64,000 bases of DNA from Proteus terrae (GTDB lineage Bacteria; Pseudomonadota; Gammaproteobacteria; Enterobacterales; Enterobacteriaceae), in the NCBI RefSeq assembly GCF_003144325.1, contig NZ_PENS01000014.1:1-64000 (forward strand), in the 5' to 3' direction. The notes under the pieces were generated by a model. It searched no databases. It saw only the letters and a list, made by a program, of their open reading frames with translations, and was not told the origin of the DNA. A program made the translations under genes and the position numbers. This document shows, piece after piece, positions 63,328-64,000 of this stretch (its first letter is position 1; each line of letters opens with the position of its first letter).

Positions 63328-63750
63328 ACAGCGTTACCTTTAAGTCGATTGAGTATAAGAAATATGGAGTGTTAAAACACATCTAACAGTAACCATAAAC
63401 TCACCTGTTTTAAGTCATCCAGTCTATCATAACCAAAAGCATTTCAGAGGTGAGCGAGTCTTAGATAGCGTACATTTAGCCACTATTATAATCTCTTTTA
63501 CCTTTATTCTACCTTCTAAACCCCTCAAGATTAATTAACAAATATTAAAATCGATCAAACAATTGTTAACGGAAAATAAAGGATCTCTTTAATTTTTAAT
63601 TACTTTTTGTTTAGTTTTATAAAGTTGAATGAAACTTAAGTACTAAGCACATTTAGATAAAAAAAGGGAGGAGATCTCTTTTTCACAATAAAAATAGTGT
63701 GTTAAAAATCAATGCAAGCCTTTTTATCTCCCTTTATTTGGTTTAATGAC
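63328..63750. other. Gene-free stretch before the chemoreceptor
   Basis: About 420 bases, AT-rich. No frame supported. Purine- and pyrimidine-rich runs near 63660-63740 include GGGAGGAGAT and ATCTCCCTTT, which may pair as a hairpin. Confidence 0.5.
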
Positions 63751-63777
63751 TAAAGTTCTGTCACTGCTTACCGATAC
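63751..63777 (+). promoter_or_regulatory. Sigma-28 (FliA)-type promoter
   Basis: TAAAGTTC (63751-63758), 11 bases, ACCGATAC (63770-63777). This is near the FliA consensus (TAAAGTTT-N11-GCCGATAA) and is about 58 bases before the chemoreceptor start, as expected for flagellar class 3 genes. Confidence 0.75.
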
Positions 63778-63835
63778 TGTTTGTTCTTTAATAAGTTACC
63801 AATACTTATTAATTATTATTTATCCAGGGTTAAGC

Positions 63836-64000
63836 ATGTTCTTTAAAAACTTTAAAATTCGTACAAAGTTAACTATCGCATTTACAACTTTTGTGATGTT
63901 AATTATGTTGGGTTCCGGTTTCGCATTAATGGGTTTAAACAGTGCGAATCAAGATATTCATAATGTCGTTGATGATATCTATCCAGCCACAGTCAAAGCC
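63836..64000 (+). CDS. Methyl-accepting chemotaxis protein, N-terminal part
   Basis: 55 codons visible, running off the right edge. Starts MFFKNFKIRTKLTIAFTTFV, with a membrane segment (about 10-32), then NQDIHNVVDDIYPAT, the start of a four-helix bundle ligand domain. The FliA-type promoter in front supports a chemoreceptor. Confidence 0.85.
   Translation, partial: MFFKNFKIRTKLTIAFTTFVMLIMLGSGFALMGLNSANQDIHNVVDDIYPATVKA

Overview
The window looks like an AT-rich chromosomal stretch of an enteric gammaproteobacterium, most probably a Morganellaceae member such as Proteus. This is an inference from base composition, from the ssrA (tmRNA) 3'-end attachment sequence and from gene content. Most of it is mobile DNA inserted in tandem at ssrA. 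The body of ssrA is not in the window and would be expected beyond the left edge.

Region 1 (1 to about 34.0 kb) is an apparently complete-to-the-right lambdoid siphophage with an HK97-type head. On the minus strand it reads, in transcription order: Cro-like protein, helicase, primase, antiterminator Q, a late promoter and terminator, two secreted proteins of toxin-like layout, holins, endolysin, Rz/Rz1, HNH nuclease, TerS/TerL, portal, protease, capsid, connectors, tail tube, a frameshifted tail chaperone pair, tape measure and tail tip. The tail tip gene runs off the left edge. On the plus strand are a cleavable CI repressor and a long early operon of small genes ending in xis and int. CI-type operators (TGTACC-N5-GGTACA) sit in both divergent early promoters.

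Region 2 (34.0 to 51.98 kb) is a genomic island lying between two copies of the ssrA 3'-terminal sequence. It holds its own tyrosine integrase, a Toprim/DUF927 primase-helicase next to a cluster of GTAAC/GTTAC repeats, a RadC-like JAB protein, a serine recombinase with an inverted-repeat site, several unknown genes, a type I restriction-modification operon (hsdM-hsdS-hsdR), and two genes that look like a uracil-DNA-glycosylase-fold protein and a PD-(D/E)xK-like protein.

Region 3 (52.0 to 56.6 kb) starts with a hairpin terminator of the kind that follows ssrA. It carries a UPF0380/DUF932 gene of CP4-57 type that has lost its start codon, then a two-gene nuclease-helicase operon that I read as Hachiman (hamA-hamB). 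This is probably an older ssrA island.

Region 4 (56.6 to 64.0 kb) holds more ordinary chromosomal genes: a lipoprotein, an autotransporter barrel remnant, a lipoprotein/MipA/metallo-beta-lactamase-fold operon divergent from a LysR regulator, a PhzF-family protein, a histidine phosphatase, and the start of a chemotaxis receptor behind a sigma-28-type promoter. The metallo-beta-lactamase-fold protein has Arg, Gln and Lys in place of three zinc-binding His residues, the B3-RQK pattern.

Together the window is a defence and virulence hot spot: a phage that may carry a secreted toxin under Q control, an island with type I R-M, and a Hachiman locus, all tied to one integration site.
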